This document shows, in pieces, positions 14,356 to 22,163 of a stretch of DNA of 33,313 nt. Origin of the DNA: a virus; IMG/VR virus record IMGVR_UViG_3300009412_000015, positions 1 through 33,313 of that record. One strand, written 5' to 3'. The stretch's first letter is position 1, and every line of letters starts with the position of its first letter. Both the position numbers and the translations under genes were made by a program. The notes beneath the pieces are model-generated. The model ran no database searches. It was not told the DNA's origin and worked only from the letters and a program-made list of their open reading frames with translations.

Positions 14356-15042
14356 ATGAACACCCAACCAATAGAAAAACGACACCCCGGTTCAGGACAT
14401 CACCTGGACATCGTAAGCATCTTTCCCACCATTCAAGGCGAAGGCCCATTCACTGGGCACAGAGCCATCTTTGTACGCCTAGCTGGCTGCAACCTTCAAT
14501 GTCCCGGCTGTGATACGGATTACACTTCCGGTCGCGAGAAGCAGCACGTTGGCGACATCTGCAGAAGCATTATTGAGCACGGCGAAGCTCCCCGTCTTGT
14601 GGTCATAACAGGGGGAGAGCCCTTCCGACAGAACATCTCCGTCCTTGCCAACGGTCTCATTGCTATGGGATACGATGTGCAAATTGAGACGAACGGAACA
14701 CTCCCGCCAAGCCCAGGTCTGTCCGAGCAAGTGTGCGTCGTATGTAGCCCGAAAGCTGGAAAGCTGAACAAGGTGATTGCTGACCGCGCTGACTGCTTCA
14801 AGTATGTGATGCACGCTGACAGCGTTGCGGATGACGGGCTTCCGATACTTGCACTTGACCACAGTGCCAAGCCCAGGGTGGCGCGTCCACCTTCAGGCAG
14901 CAAGGTTCCCGTCTACCTGCAACCCATGGACTCGCAGAATATCGCGCAGAACCACCGCAACATTGCGGCAGTGGTTGCAAGCTGCATGGAGCATGGATAC
15001 CTGCTCCAACTTCAGATTCACAAGATAGTAGGAGTCGAATAA
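14356..15042 (+). CDS. queE: 7-carboxy-7-deazaguanine synthase QueE
   Basis: QueE is a radical-SAM enzyme that rearranges 6-carboxytetrahydropterin into 7-carboxy-7-deazaguanine. The sequence (228 residues) has IFPTIQGEGPF at the start, the cluster-binding C45-x3-C49-x2-C52, the glycine motif ITGGEP, and QIETNGT in the region of SAM contact. The spacing is the standard CxxxCxxC rather than the expanded loop seen in some QueE proteins. A GGAGG site precedes the start; the stop overlaps the next gene (TAATG). It is the first gene of the queE, GATase-queC, queD, folE, dpdA series. Confidence 0.95.
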   Translation: MNTQPIEKRHPGSGHHLDIVSIFPTIQGEGPFTGHRAIFVRLAGCNLQCPGCDTDYTSGREKQHVGDICRSIIEHGEAPRLVVITGGEPFRQNISVLANGLIAMGYDVQIETNGTLPPSPGLSEQVCVVCSPKAGKLNKVIADRADCFKYVMHADSVADDGLPILALDHSAKPRVARPPSGSKVPVYLQPMDSQNIAQNHRNIAAVVASCMEHGYLLQLQIHKIVGVE

Positions 15043-16454
15043 TGTGCTCAATCTTTGGAGCGTTGCTCCCGAAAACGAATAACACCCACGACACCATTAA
15101 GGCGGGCGTTGACCTTCGCCTCATTATGGAGCACAGCATGGCGCGGGGCCGGGACGGTTATGGGTGGAACAATCATTTCTTCCTGTTCCAGAAAGGTGCG
15201 GATGATTGCCGAAAGGTCGCTCGCACGTTCACACTAGATGAAATCGTGCAACCTGACTTCGAGACGACGGTACATGGTGCGGCTATTATTGGGAACTTTC
15301 GTGCTGAGCCGACTACCGAATACGTGATGAAAAAGCGGGCACACGATCAGCAGCCGTACAGGCTTATGAAGTGGGCCACTGTGCATAACGGGACCGTCGC
15401 AAACGACAGGGAGCTCCGCACCCATGAGGTCCAAACATCTATTGACAGTGCAGCGATTGTTGAGTCGCTGTGCAAGCAACCCCAGCTCTTTGAAGGACCT
15501 GATGATCTGTACAGCACCTTCCACAACACGGTGAAGAAGGTTGTTGGTAGTTACGCCATTCTGGCGACCCACATGGACTTCCCGAATCAGGTGTTGCTGG
15601 CTGCCAACTACAGGCCGATCTGGGTGTCAATCAACGCCCACGGTGTGTTCTTTGCAAGTGCTGAGGAATACTTCCCTGACGACCATACACCCATCGCGAT
15701 CGAGCCGTACAGCACTGCGTCATTCCGCTACACGGACGAGGGCCACTTGGAGTTTGAGACTAACACTCTGCGCCCGAAGCGTGACCCTAATGTGAAGCCA
15801 CGAGCCCTAGTAGTTGCAAGCGGGGGCCTTGATAGTACCGTTGCCGCTGCACAGTGCATCAAGGACGGTTACGACGTTGAGCTGATTCACTTCACCTACG
15901 GGTGCCGCGCTGAGGGAAGGGAAGTCCACGCAGTTCGTAAGATTGGGCAGGAGATGGGGGTCCCCGTCACAGTGTTCCCAATGGAAATCTATGAACCTTC
16001 CGACTCCCGTTTGTTCGATCGAAACAGTGACATCGCTGGCGGGGAAGAGGGAGCTGAGTTTGCCCATGAGTGGGTTCCGGCGCGAAACTTGGTGATGCTT
16101 AGTGTGGCCACAGCTATCGCCGAAGCACGCGGGTTCGAGTATATCGTCCTGGGCAACAACCTGGAAGAGGCTGGCGCGTATCCCGACAATGAACCCGAGT
16201 TTATTAGACGGTTCAACAACCTGCTCCCGTTCGCTGTGGGCGACGGCAAGCGGGTCGAAGTGCTCATGCCAGTTGGGGACCTTATGAAGCACGAAATCGT
16301 CGCTCTGGGCAGCACAAACGGCGCTCCGCTGCACTTGACCTGGAGCTGCTACAAGAACGGGGGCCTGCACTGCGGCAAGTGCGGTCCCTGCTTTATGCGA
16401 AAGACTGCATTCAATATCAACGGGCTTGAAGAAGTCATCCAATACGAGGAATAA
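15042..16454 (+). CDS. queC: Glutamine amidotransferase-QueC fusion (preQ0 / 7-deazaguanine amidine synthesis)
   Basis: Residues 1-240 are a class II glutamine amidotransferase: Cys2 as N-terminal nucleophile (MCSIFGA), NFRAEP, and HNGTVAND for glutamine binding. Residues ~250-470 are QueC: the PP-loop S260-GG-L-D-S265, EWVPARN, and a zinc site C436, C444, C447, C450. QueC uses ATP and ammonia to make 7-cyano-7-deazaguanine (preQ0) from the QueE product. Fused amidotransferase-QueC proteins are known from Crenarchaeota and from phage 9g, where they are linked to the amidine base archaeosine (G+). By that precedent this phage is predicted to make G+ for its DNA, rather than stopping at preQ0. 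The AGGAGT site and TAATG overlap support the start. Which final base is made cannot be told from sequence. Confidence 0.93.
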   Translation: MCSIFGALLPKTNNTHDTIKAGVDLRLIMEHSMARGRDGYGWNNHFFLFQKGADDCRKVARTFTLDEIVQPDFETTVHGAAIIGNFRAEPTTEYVMKKRAHDQQPYRLMKWATVHNGTVANDRELRTHEVQTSIDSAAIVESLCKQPQLFEGPDDLYSTFHNTVKKVVGSYAILATHMDFPNQVLLAANYRPIWVSINAHGVFFASAEEYFPDDHTPIAIEPYSTASFRYTDEGHLEFETNTLRPKRDPNVKPRALVVASGGLDSTVAAAQCIKDGYDVELIHFTYGCRAEGREVHAVRKIGQEMGVPVTVFPMEIYEPSDSRLFDRNSDIAGGEEGAEFAHEWVPARNLVMLSVATAIAEARGFEYIVLGNNLEEAGAYPDNEPEFIRRFNNLLPFAVGDGKRVEVLMPVGDLMKHEIVALGSTNGAPLHLTWSCYKNGGLHCGKCGPCFMRKTAFNINGLEEVIQYEE

Positions 16455-16457
16455 GAA

Positions 16458-16964
16458 ATGCACGAAGTACACCGCTATCACGACATCTGCGCAGGGCATC
16501 GCGTTACAGGGCACGAGAGCAAGTGCCAGCACCTGCACGGGCACAACTACCGGGTTCACTTCACCTGCGTCATGGACACTGCTTCGCAGAGCAAGGAACT
16601 TGGCGCAACAAGAACCCTCGACGACATCGGTCGAGTGATCGACTTCAGCGTTGTCAAGGAAAAGCTGTGCATGTGGCTTGAGGATAATTGGGATCACAAG
16701 TTCCTCGCATGGAAGGAAGACCCCTTGATGAAAGCCATTGCAACAGACGTCTCGTTCCTGGGCTTTGAAAGTGACGTTGGCAAGCGTGCGGAAAACATGC
16801 TGGACGCTTCAATGGTGTGGACTGACTTCAACCCCACTGCTGAAAACATGGCGCAGCACCTGGTCGACGTTGTAGGTCCTCAACAGCTTGCTGGAACCGG
16901 TGTGAAGCTGGTGAAAGTGCTTATCGAAGAAACTGCTAAATGCCACGCTTCATACGGAGTATAA
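16458..16964 (+). CDS. queD: 6-carboxytetrahydropterin synthase QueD
   Basis: QueD (PTPS family, 168 residues) converts dihydroneopterin triphosphate from FolE to 6-carboxytetrahydropterin, the QueE substrate. The catalytic and zinc motif C23-x3-H27-x-H29 is present in CQHLHGHNY. Other landmarks are VIDFSVVK, WDHKF, NPTAENMAQ and the closing EETAKCHA. Compared with short QueD proteins (~120) there is an insertion after the WDHKF strand (about residues 82-115), as in longer PTPS-type members. GAGGAA upstream supports the start. It ends one base before the folE fusion. Confidence 0.93.
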   Translation: MHEVHRYHDICAGHRVTGHESKCQHLHGHNYRVHFTCVMDTASQSKELGATRTLDDIGRVIDFSVVKEKLCMWLEDNWDHKFLAWKEDPLMKAIATDVSFLGFESDVGKRAENMLDASMVWTDFNPTAENMAQHLVDVVGPQQLAGTGVKLVKVLIEETAKCHASYGV

Positions 16965-16965
16965 G

Positions 16966-17868
16966 ATGACACAAGTAATTCTGAAACACAGCGACATTGA
17001 AAACCTCTGCTTGGCCCTGGGTGACTTGCTTGCCTCTATGGGGAACGCTCCTGGAACCGACCTGAAGTGCTTCCCTATTCCGAACGGTGGTGTTCCTGCC
17101 GCGTATGCACTGGACGCCAACTTCGGGCTTGAGTTTGTCACTGACCCCAACGATGCTGACTTCTTCTTTGACGACATCATTGACAGCGGCGCTACAATGC
17201 GCAAGTGGTGCGATGAGTACCCTGGCAAGCCTTTCCTGGCGCTGATCGACAAGCTCGACCCTGCATCGCCTTACAGGGACTCCTGGGTCGTGTTCCCTTG
17301 GGAGGGGACGGCAGAAGTAGGGATCGAAGACAACATCCGTCGGATCCTGCAATACACGGGTGACAACGCGGAACGTGAAGGGCTCCTGGAAACGCCGAAG
17401 CGTGTGGCCAAGGCTTTGAACCACTGGTTCAGCGGGTACGCACAGGATCCCAAAGAGATCATGAAGGTGTTCGAAGACGGGGGTGAGGACTACAACCAGA
17501 TGGTCGTTGTCAAGGACATCCCCATCTACAGCAAGTGTGAACACCACATGGCTGACATCTTCGGAACTGCAACCATTGCTTATATCCCTGACGGGAAGAT
17601 CGTTGGGCTGTCGAAGCTGTCCCGCCTTGCAGACGTGTTCGCACGGCGCCTGCAAGTGCAGGAACGGCTCACTTCTCAGATCGCACATGCGATCCAGGAA
17701 CACCTCGATCCGAAGGGTGTGGGTGTTATGATTAAGGCGCGTCACATGTGCATGGAGTCGCGTGGTATTTGCCAACAGGGGCACCACACTGTGACCACAG
17801 CACTTGTCGGCGCGTTCCTCAACGAGCCTGAGACCCGAGCTGAGTTTATGGCACTTGCGAGACAATAG
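16966..17868 (+). CDS. folE: Purine phosphoribosyltransferase-like domain fused to GTP cyclohydrolase I (FolE)
   Basis: The C-terminal ~185 residues are GTP cyclohydrolase I, which opens GTP to dihydroneopterin triphosphate. C191-E-H-H194 and C262 provide the zinc ligands, with GLSKLSRL and TVTTALVGAF as further landmarks. Residues 1 to ~114 form a type I phosphoribosyltransferase domain: an IPNGGVPAA loop, the PRPP-binding D69-D-I-I-D-S-G-A-T77, a DK near 91-92, and W-V-V-F-P-W112-E, the base-stacking end typical of xanthine/guanine phosphoribosyltransferases. The usual RGG pyrophosphate loop is NGG here. FolE alone is ~220 residues, so this is a true fusion. A role in returning guanine or a related purine to the nucleotide pool is an inference from the motif and from DpdA chemistry. 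CGGAG precedes the start. Confidence 0.88.
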   Translation: MTQVILKHSDIENLCLALGDLLASMGNAPGTDLKCFPIPNGGVPAAYALDANFGLEFVTDPNDADFFFDDIIDSGATMRKWCDEYPGKPFLALIDKLDPASPYRDSWVVFPWEGTAEVGIEDNIRRILQYTGDNAEREGLLETPKRVAKALNHWFSGYAQDPKEIMKVFEDGGEDYNQMVVVKDIPIYSKCEHHMADIFGTATIAYIPDGKIVGLSKLSRLADVFARRLQVQERLTSQIAHAIQEHLDPKGVGVMIKARHMCMESRGICQQGHHTVTTALVGAFLNEPETRAEFMALARQ

Positions 17869-17884
17869 CGGCGGGTGTTAGAAT
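17855..17884 (+). promoter_or_regulatory. Extended -10 promoter for dpdA
   Basis: TTGCGA (17855-17860) lies 18 bases before TAGAAT (17879-17884), which is preceded by TGT (an extended -10). The -35 is within CACTTGC, a block shared with other promoters in the window, and overlaps the end of folE. It would start a transcript of about 97 bases ahead of dpdA. Confidence 0.5.
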
Positions 17885-17896
17885 ACCGTTTGGACG

Positions 17897-17964
17897 GGTG
17901 TAGGACACCTATCAAGGGCGCACGAGCCTTGGCAACGCGGAAGGGACTCCGTATCAAGTGCGCC
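17897..17964 (+). ncRNA. Structured leader of the dpdA transcript
   Basis: The 119-base gap before dpdA can fold. GGTGT-AGG-ACACC (17897-17909) makes a tight hairpin. GGCGCAC (17917-17923) pairs perfectly with GTGCGCC (17958-17964). Inside this, CCTT (17927-17930) can pair with AAGG (17941-17944). AGCCTTG (17925-17931) and GGACTCCGTA (17944-17953) are shared with the queE leader. It is too short for a tRNA. It may sense a pathway product or bind a protein; no known riboswitch class was recognised. Confidence 0.4.
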
Positions 17965-17987
17965 TGACTTTATGAACAGGAGGAATG

Positions 17988-18905
17988 ATGTACATATACA
18001 TGGCCGCACTTCACTCAAACGGATACCGGCATACGAACCGTTATGTGAAGCTGAACGACAGAGAAAAACAAGTCGTAGACAACCTGCCGCACTTGCTTGA
18101 GTCATACCACTATATTCACAAAGACAGCTTTGTGCAAGCCATACGCGAGAAAGGCGATAAGATATTTCTTGACTCCGGTGCGTTCTCTGCTTACACCCTG
18201 GGCGTGGATCTCGACCTGCCTACCTATTGCGATTACATAAAGCGCAACTCCGACATCATACGTGTGGACGATGGCATTGTCATGGCATCCGTATTGGACG
18301 GCATCGGCGACCCTCAGCTCACCTATGAGAACCAGCTCGCAATGGAGGCCCATGGGGTGCGCCCCCTCCCCTGTTTCCACGCAGGCGAGGACGAACGGTA
18401 TCTAGAATGGTACGTTCAGAACTACGATTACATCACGCTGGGCGGTATGGTTGGCTCTAGTACAAAGCAGCTCATGATCTGGCTTGACCGGATGTGGGAC
18501 AAGTACCTGACGGATGGAGCAGGGAACCCGCGCATTAAGGTTCACGGGTTTGGTATTACGTCCATCCCCATTATGGAGCGGTACCCGTGGTGGTCCTGTG
18601 ACTCCTCTTCCTGGATTCAGTCCGCTGCCTACGGCAGTGTGATCAGCCCCGAATTCGGTCCCCTGTCAGTGTCCGAGAAGTCCCCTAGCAGGCACGAAGC
18701 GAACCAGCACGTTGAAACACTCCCGCCAGTTATGCAAGAGCAGGTCCTTCGCATGTTTGAATCACAGGGGTTCACATACGAGCGTCTGTCCACTGTGTAT
18801 GAGTCCAGGGCTGCCTACAACCTCTGGGCGTTCACAGAGATCAACAAGATGATCGATCGTGATAACCCCAATAACTTCAAATGCGAATACCAGGAGCTGT
18901 TCTGA
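17988..18905 (+). CDS. dpdA: DNA 7-deazaguanine transglycosylase DpdA
   Basis: DpdA is a relative of tRNA-guanine transglycosylase that exchanges guanine in DNA for a 7-deazaguanine base. Family landmarks are visible: FLDSGAFSA near residue 58, PCFHAGED, YITLGGMVGS, KVHGFGITS and the RYPWWSCDSSSW segment. The protein is ~305 residues, the compact phage length, and lacks the zinc-binding cysteine set of tRNA enzymes. Two ATGs are adjacent: I chose 17988, four bases after AGGAGG, because the ATG at 17985 leaves only one base of spacing; either adds or drops one Met. Its own promoter and leader separate it from folE, so modification may be timed apart from base synthesis. The stop overlaps a 44-residue ORF (TGATG). 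Confidence 0.93.
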   Translation: MYIYMAALHSNGYRHTNRYVKLNDREKQVVDNLPHLLESYHYIHKDSFVQAIREKGDKIFLDSGAFSAYTLGVDLDLPTYCDYIKRNSDIIRVDDGIVMASVLDGIGDPQLTYENQLAMEAHGVRPLPCFHAGEDERYLEWYVQNYDYITLGGMVGSSTKQLMIWLDRMWDKYLTDGAGNPRIKVHGFGITSIPIMERYPWWSCDSSSWIQSAAYGSVISPEFGPLSVSEKSPSRHEANQHVETLPPVMQEQVLRMFESQGFTYERLSTVYESRAAYNLWAFTEINKMIDRDNPNNFKCEYQELF

Positions 18906-19039
18906 TGAGTAACCTATGGATTAACTGGAGGTTCGGAACTCGCCACTTGCAAATTGGCCCCGATAAGCCTTATGTGACGTTCCGTGTGAATCCCTACCAC
19001 GTCGCCAACCCACCCAAAACATGGTTCGAGGTGATGTAA
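18905..19039 (+). CDS. 44-residue ORF between dpdA and the clamp gene
   Basis: A short ORF beginning MSNLWINWRFGTRH and ending KTWFEVM. It overlaps the dpdA stop by one base (TGATG) and the next start by one base (TAATG), the arrangement of a translated, coupled gene. It is rich in Trp, Phe, Tyr and Arg with a neutral-basic character, no cysteine and no membrane segment. I do not recognise it. Its tight fit makes it more likely real than chance, though it might serve only to carry ribosomes to the clamp gene. Confidence 0.6.
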   Translation: MSNLWINWRFGTRHLQIGPDKPYVTFRVNPYHVANPPKTWFEVM

Positions 19040-19992
19040 TGTTAAAGGAACTCAAGTTCGTTCAGGGTGCAGTAGCGAAGAAAGACTTCTTGCCTGCGCT
19101 TACACACTTCCGAATCGAGAATGGGAACGTTCGCAGCTTCAACGGTACGCTTGCACTGAGCAGCCCAATCAACCTGGACATAGACTGCACCCCGAAGGCT
19201 GAGCCGTTTGTCAAAGCGATTCAGAACTGTAAAGAGACGGTCACAATGAGCATGACGCCCGCTGGGCGCTTGGGCATTAAGTCGGGTTCCTTTAAGGCCT
19301 TCATTGAGTGCGTTGAGGAACAAACCCCGCACGTTGTACCGGAAGGGGAGGAGTTTGAAATAGACGGGGACGCACTACTGAAGGCTCTCAAGACGATTTC
19401 CCCGTTTATCGGTGACGATGCGTCACGCCCTTGGTCGAACGGGATCCTTCTTAAAGGGCAGAGCGCCTTTGCTACAAACAACGTTTCACTGATCGAATAC
19501 TGGATTGGCAGCACCTTCCCTATCGTTTGCAACGTGCCTAAGGCCGCTGTAAGGGAAATGATTCGTATTGGCGAAGCGCCGGAGCGTGCTCAGGTGGACG
19601 ACAAGAGCATCTCGTTCCACTACAGCGACGGGCGTTGGATCCGTGCTGCACTGCTTGAGATTGGCTGGCCTGACCTTAACAAGGTCCTGGACGTACAAAG
19701 CGACGCGAAGCCCATTGATGAGCGCATCTACGAAGCACTTGACACCATTAAGCCCTTCACAGACAAGCAAGAGCGAGTCTATATCCACGACGGGAAGATG
19801 AGCACGACACTGGTGGAAGGGGAAGGGGCTAGCTATGACATTCCCGACTTCCCTTATGAGGGCGTGTACCAACTGCACATTCTGAACCTGTTACGTGGAA
19901 CAGCGGACTCAATAGACTTTTCAAGCTACCCGAAGCCGTGCTTATTCTTCGGTGACAGGTTGCGGGGAGCGATCATAGGGATGCGAGCATGA
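19039..19992 (+). CDS. Sliding-clamp-like protein (DNA polymerase III beta-like)
   Basis: A 317-residue protein resembling a divergent bacterial/phage beta clamp. It has repeated beta-alpha-beta units, an early FNGTLALSSPI strand pair, AFIECVEEQ, a second unit around DALLKALKTISPFI and GQSAFATNNVSLIEYWIG, and a third around the C-terminus (LFFGDRLRGAIIGMRA). Such a ring would tether the phage polymerase encoded immediately downstream. Sequence similarity is weak, so the call rests on the repeat pattern and on position. The ATG at 19039 was chosen over 19021: it has GAGGTG upstream and overlaps the stop of the 44-residue ORF, whereas 19021 lies inside that ORF. The end overlaps the polymerase by ATGA. 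Confidence 0.68.
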   Translation: MLKELKFVQGAVAKKDFLPALTHFRIENGNVRSFNGTLALSSPINLDIDCTPKAEPFVKAIQNCKETVTMSMTPAGRLGIKSGSFKAFIECVEEQTPHVVPEGEEFEIDGDALLKALKTISPFIGDDASRPWSNGILLKGQSAFATNNVSLIEYWIGSTFPIVCNVPKAAVREMIRIGEAPERAQVDDKSISFHYSDGRWIRAALLEIGWPDLNKVLDVQSDAKPIDERIYEALDTIKPFTDKQERVYIHDGKMSTTLVEGEGASYDIPDFPYEGVYQLHILNLLRGTADSIDFSSYPKPCLFFGDRLRGAIIGMRA

Positions 19993-22160
19993 GGCGTGAT
20001 TCACTGGGCCTCTTTTGGGAGGACACGGATTACAAGACAGAGAAGAAGCAAGACCTGCTAACTGAAGAGGGATGGGTTCAGGTGTTTGCAGGCTTTTGGG
20101 CCGAGCAATGGCGGATTGACAAGGGTGAGAACCCGCGCTCGATTTGCTTGGGGTTGGACACAGCCTACAGCATTGCGAAGGCCAACAAGACAGGGGAGAA
20201 GCGGAGCCCGCCGGAGCCAGTGTGGTTAGCTCCAGACTACCTACCTGGGCTGGAGGAAGCACGCGCCTTCAACGTACCGCTAATGACAGACGAGGAGCTT
20301 GTCGGGCACGCCCAGGAGCAGTTCACAAAAGGCAAGCGTCACCCACTTGTTTATGACATCGAGTGTTATGGCAACTACTTCTTGATCGCGTTCGTGTCCC
20401 TGCATACTGGCAAAGTCCTGTTCTGCGAGCTCAGTGACGATTACAGTTTGGACTGTCAGAAGCTGAAGTGGGTCTTTGATAACTTCTGCGTCATTGGCTT
20501 CAACTCACGTAACTACGACATCATTATTGCAGCGATGGCGGTCCATGGCTGCTCCACAGCAATGATGAAGTCTGCCACCACCGCGATCATTGAGTACCAG
20601 GAGCGGGGCTGGCAGGTGCTGAAGCACTACAAAGTGAAGGCCCTGGATTGTGACCACATTGACCTCGTTGAAGTGGCGCCGCTATTTGCAAGCCTAAAGA
20701 TCTATGGCGGGCGTATGCACTCGCAGCGAATGCAGGACCTGCCGTTTCACCCTGACACTGTGCTCAGCGAGCCGCAACGTGCAATCGTCCGCTGGTACTG
20801 TGTGAACGACTTAACGACCACCGTTGAGCTGCATAACTCCATCATAAAGGAACTCACTCTACGGGAGGAAATGGGTGCCGAGTACGGAATGGACCTGCGT
20901 TCCAAGTCAGATGCCCAGATTGCCGAGGCTGTAATCGGCACAGAGGTCGAGAAGCTGAATCGCTGCCGCGCACATAAGCCCCACATTGAACCGGGTACTG
21001 TGTGCCGCTACAGGGTCCCACATTTCATTCGCTACCAGACTCCGCTTATGCAGAAGGTTTTGAACGTTGTAGCGAATGCGAACTTCATTGTATCCGAGCA
21101 CGGAAACATCGGCTTGCCCCAGGAGCTGAAAGACCTTTCCATTACAATGAACCAGAGTACCTACAAGATGGGTATCGGGGGACTGCACAGCACAGAGAAG
21201 AGCACTGCACATTTCAGTGACCACAACCATAAGCTGGTCGACAAGGACGTGACGTCCTACTATCCATTCATCATACTGAACCAGGGTTTGTACCCGCAGC
21301 ACTTGGGGCCGAACTTCCTGTTGGTGTATCGGGGCATCGTTGAGCGTCGTATTCGTGCAAAGCGCGAGAAGAACAAGACGGTCGCTGACAGCCTGAAGAT
21401 CGTTATCAACGGGTCCTTCGGTAAGCTGGGGAGCAAGCACTCCATCCTCTATTCCCCTGACCTACTCATCCAGGTGACAATTACGGGACAGCTGAGCCTA
21501 CTGCTACTGATTGAGCGGCTGGAGCTCGCAGGCATTCCTGTGGTCAGCGCCAACACGGACGGGATCGTAATTAAGTGCCCGCGCACCCTGGAGCCTCAGC
21601 TTGACGCTATTGTTGAGAAGTGGGAGCGGGACACAGGATTCGAGACCGAGGAAACGTTGTACAAGGCCCTCTACAGCAAGGACGTGAACAACTACCTCGC
21701 GATCAAGGATCCTAGCACTTGGGAAGAGGACGCGGAGCTTGATGATAAGGTTAAGACGAAAGGGGTGTTTGCGAAGCCTGGGTTATCAAAGAACCCACAG
21801 AACGAAATCTGTGTCATTGCAATCAAAGAGCTCCTGATCAACAACAAGGCGATTCACGAGACCATTCGTGAGTGCAAGGACATCCGCAAGTTCCTGAACG
21901 TGCGGACTGTGAAGGGTGGTGCTGTTAAGCTGTACGACCCGAATGAACCAGGTGTGTTCCTGGGTAAGGCGATCCGCTGGTACTACGGGAAAGACGTGCC
22001 GGGTGAGATCGTGTATGCTAGCAGTGGTAACAAGGTTCCAAAATCGGATGGAGCCCAACCGCTCATGGATCTACCCGATGAGTTCCCGTCGGACGTGGAC
22101 TATGACTGGTATGAGAAGGAAGCTCTGAAAATCCTGAAGAAGATAGATTATGCGATTTAA
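19989..22160 (+). CDS. Family B DNA polymerase with 3'-5' exonuclease
   Basis: The phage replicative DNA polymerase (723 residues). Exonuclease motifs: Exo I D123-I-E125, Exo II GFNSRNYD, Exo III YCVNDLTT. Polymerase motifs: A, D420-V-T-S-Y-Y-P; B, K470-x3-N474-G-S-F-G; C, A-N522-T-D524-G. In motif C the family B DTD is NTD; the second, essential Asp (D524) is kept. An N-terminal ~110-residue extension precedes the exonuclease. The length is short for cellular family B enzymes but normal for phage. It overlaps the sliding-clamp-like gene, and the pair probably acts with the primase at the left end. The ribosome site is AGGGA. Confidence 0.88.
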   Translation: MRRDSLGLFWEDTDYKTEKKQDLLTEEGWVQVFAGFWAEQWRIDKGENPRSICLGLDTAYSIAKANKTGEKRSPPEPVWLAPDYLPGLEEARAFNVPLMTDEELVGHAQEQFTKGKRHPLVYDIECYGNYFLIAFVSLHTGKVLFCELSDDYSLDCQKLKWVFDNFCVIGFNSRNYDIIIAAMAVHGCSTAMMKSATTAIIEYQERGWQVLKHYKVKALDCDHIDLVEVAPLFASLKIYGGRMHSQRMQDLPFHPDTVLSEPQRAIVRWYCVNDLTTTVELHNSIIKELTLREEMGAEYGMDLRSKSDAQIAEAVIGTEVEKLNRCRAHKPHIEPGTVCRYRVPHFIRYQTPLMQKVLNVVANANFIVSEHGNIGLPQELKDLSITMNQSTYKMGIGGLHSTEKSTAHFSDHNHKLVDKDVTSYYPFIILNQGLYPQHLGPNFLLVYRGIVERRIRAKREKNKTVADSLKIVINGSFGKLGSKHSILYSPDLLIQVTITGQLSLLLLIERLELAGIPVVSANTDGIVIKCPRTLEPQLDAIVEKWERDTGFETEETLYKALYSKDVNNYLAIKDPSTWEEDAELDDKVKTKGVFAKPGLSKNPQNEICVIAIKELLINNKAIHETIRECKDIRKFLNVRTVKGGAVKLYDPNEPGVFLGKAIRWYYGKDVPGEIVYASSGNKVPKSDGAQPLMDLPDEFPSDVDYDWYEKEALKILKKIDYAI

Positions 22161-22163
22161 CAC

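Noticed and set aside
15807-16697. 296-residue minus-strand ORF opposite queC/queD
   Set aside because: Shadow of two well-supported genes; no motifs and no ribosome site of note.
16936-17865. 309-residue minus-strand ORF opposite folE
   Set aside because: The plus-strand protein has clear FolE and phosphoribosyltransferase motifs; the antisense frame shows no recognisable domain and lies against the local transcription direction.
17916-17965. tRNA-like element before dpdA
   Set aside because: The closing seven-pair stem resembles an acceptor stem, but only about 50 bases are enclosed and there are no D, anticodon or T arms.
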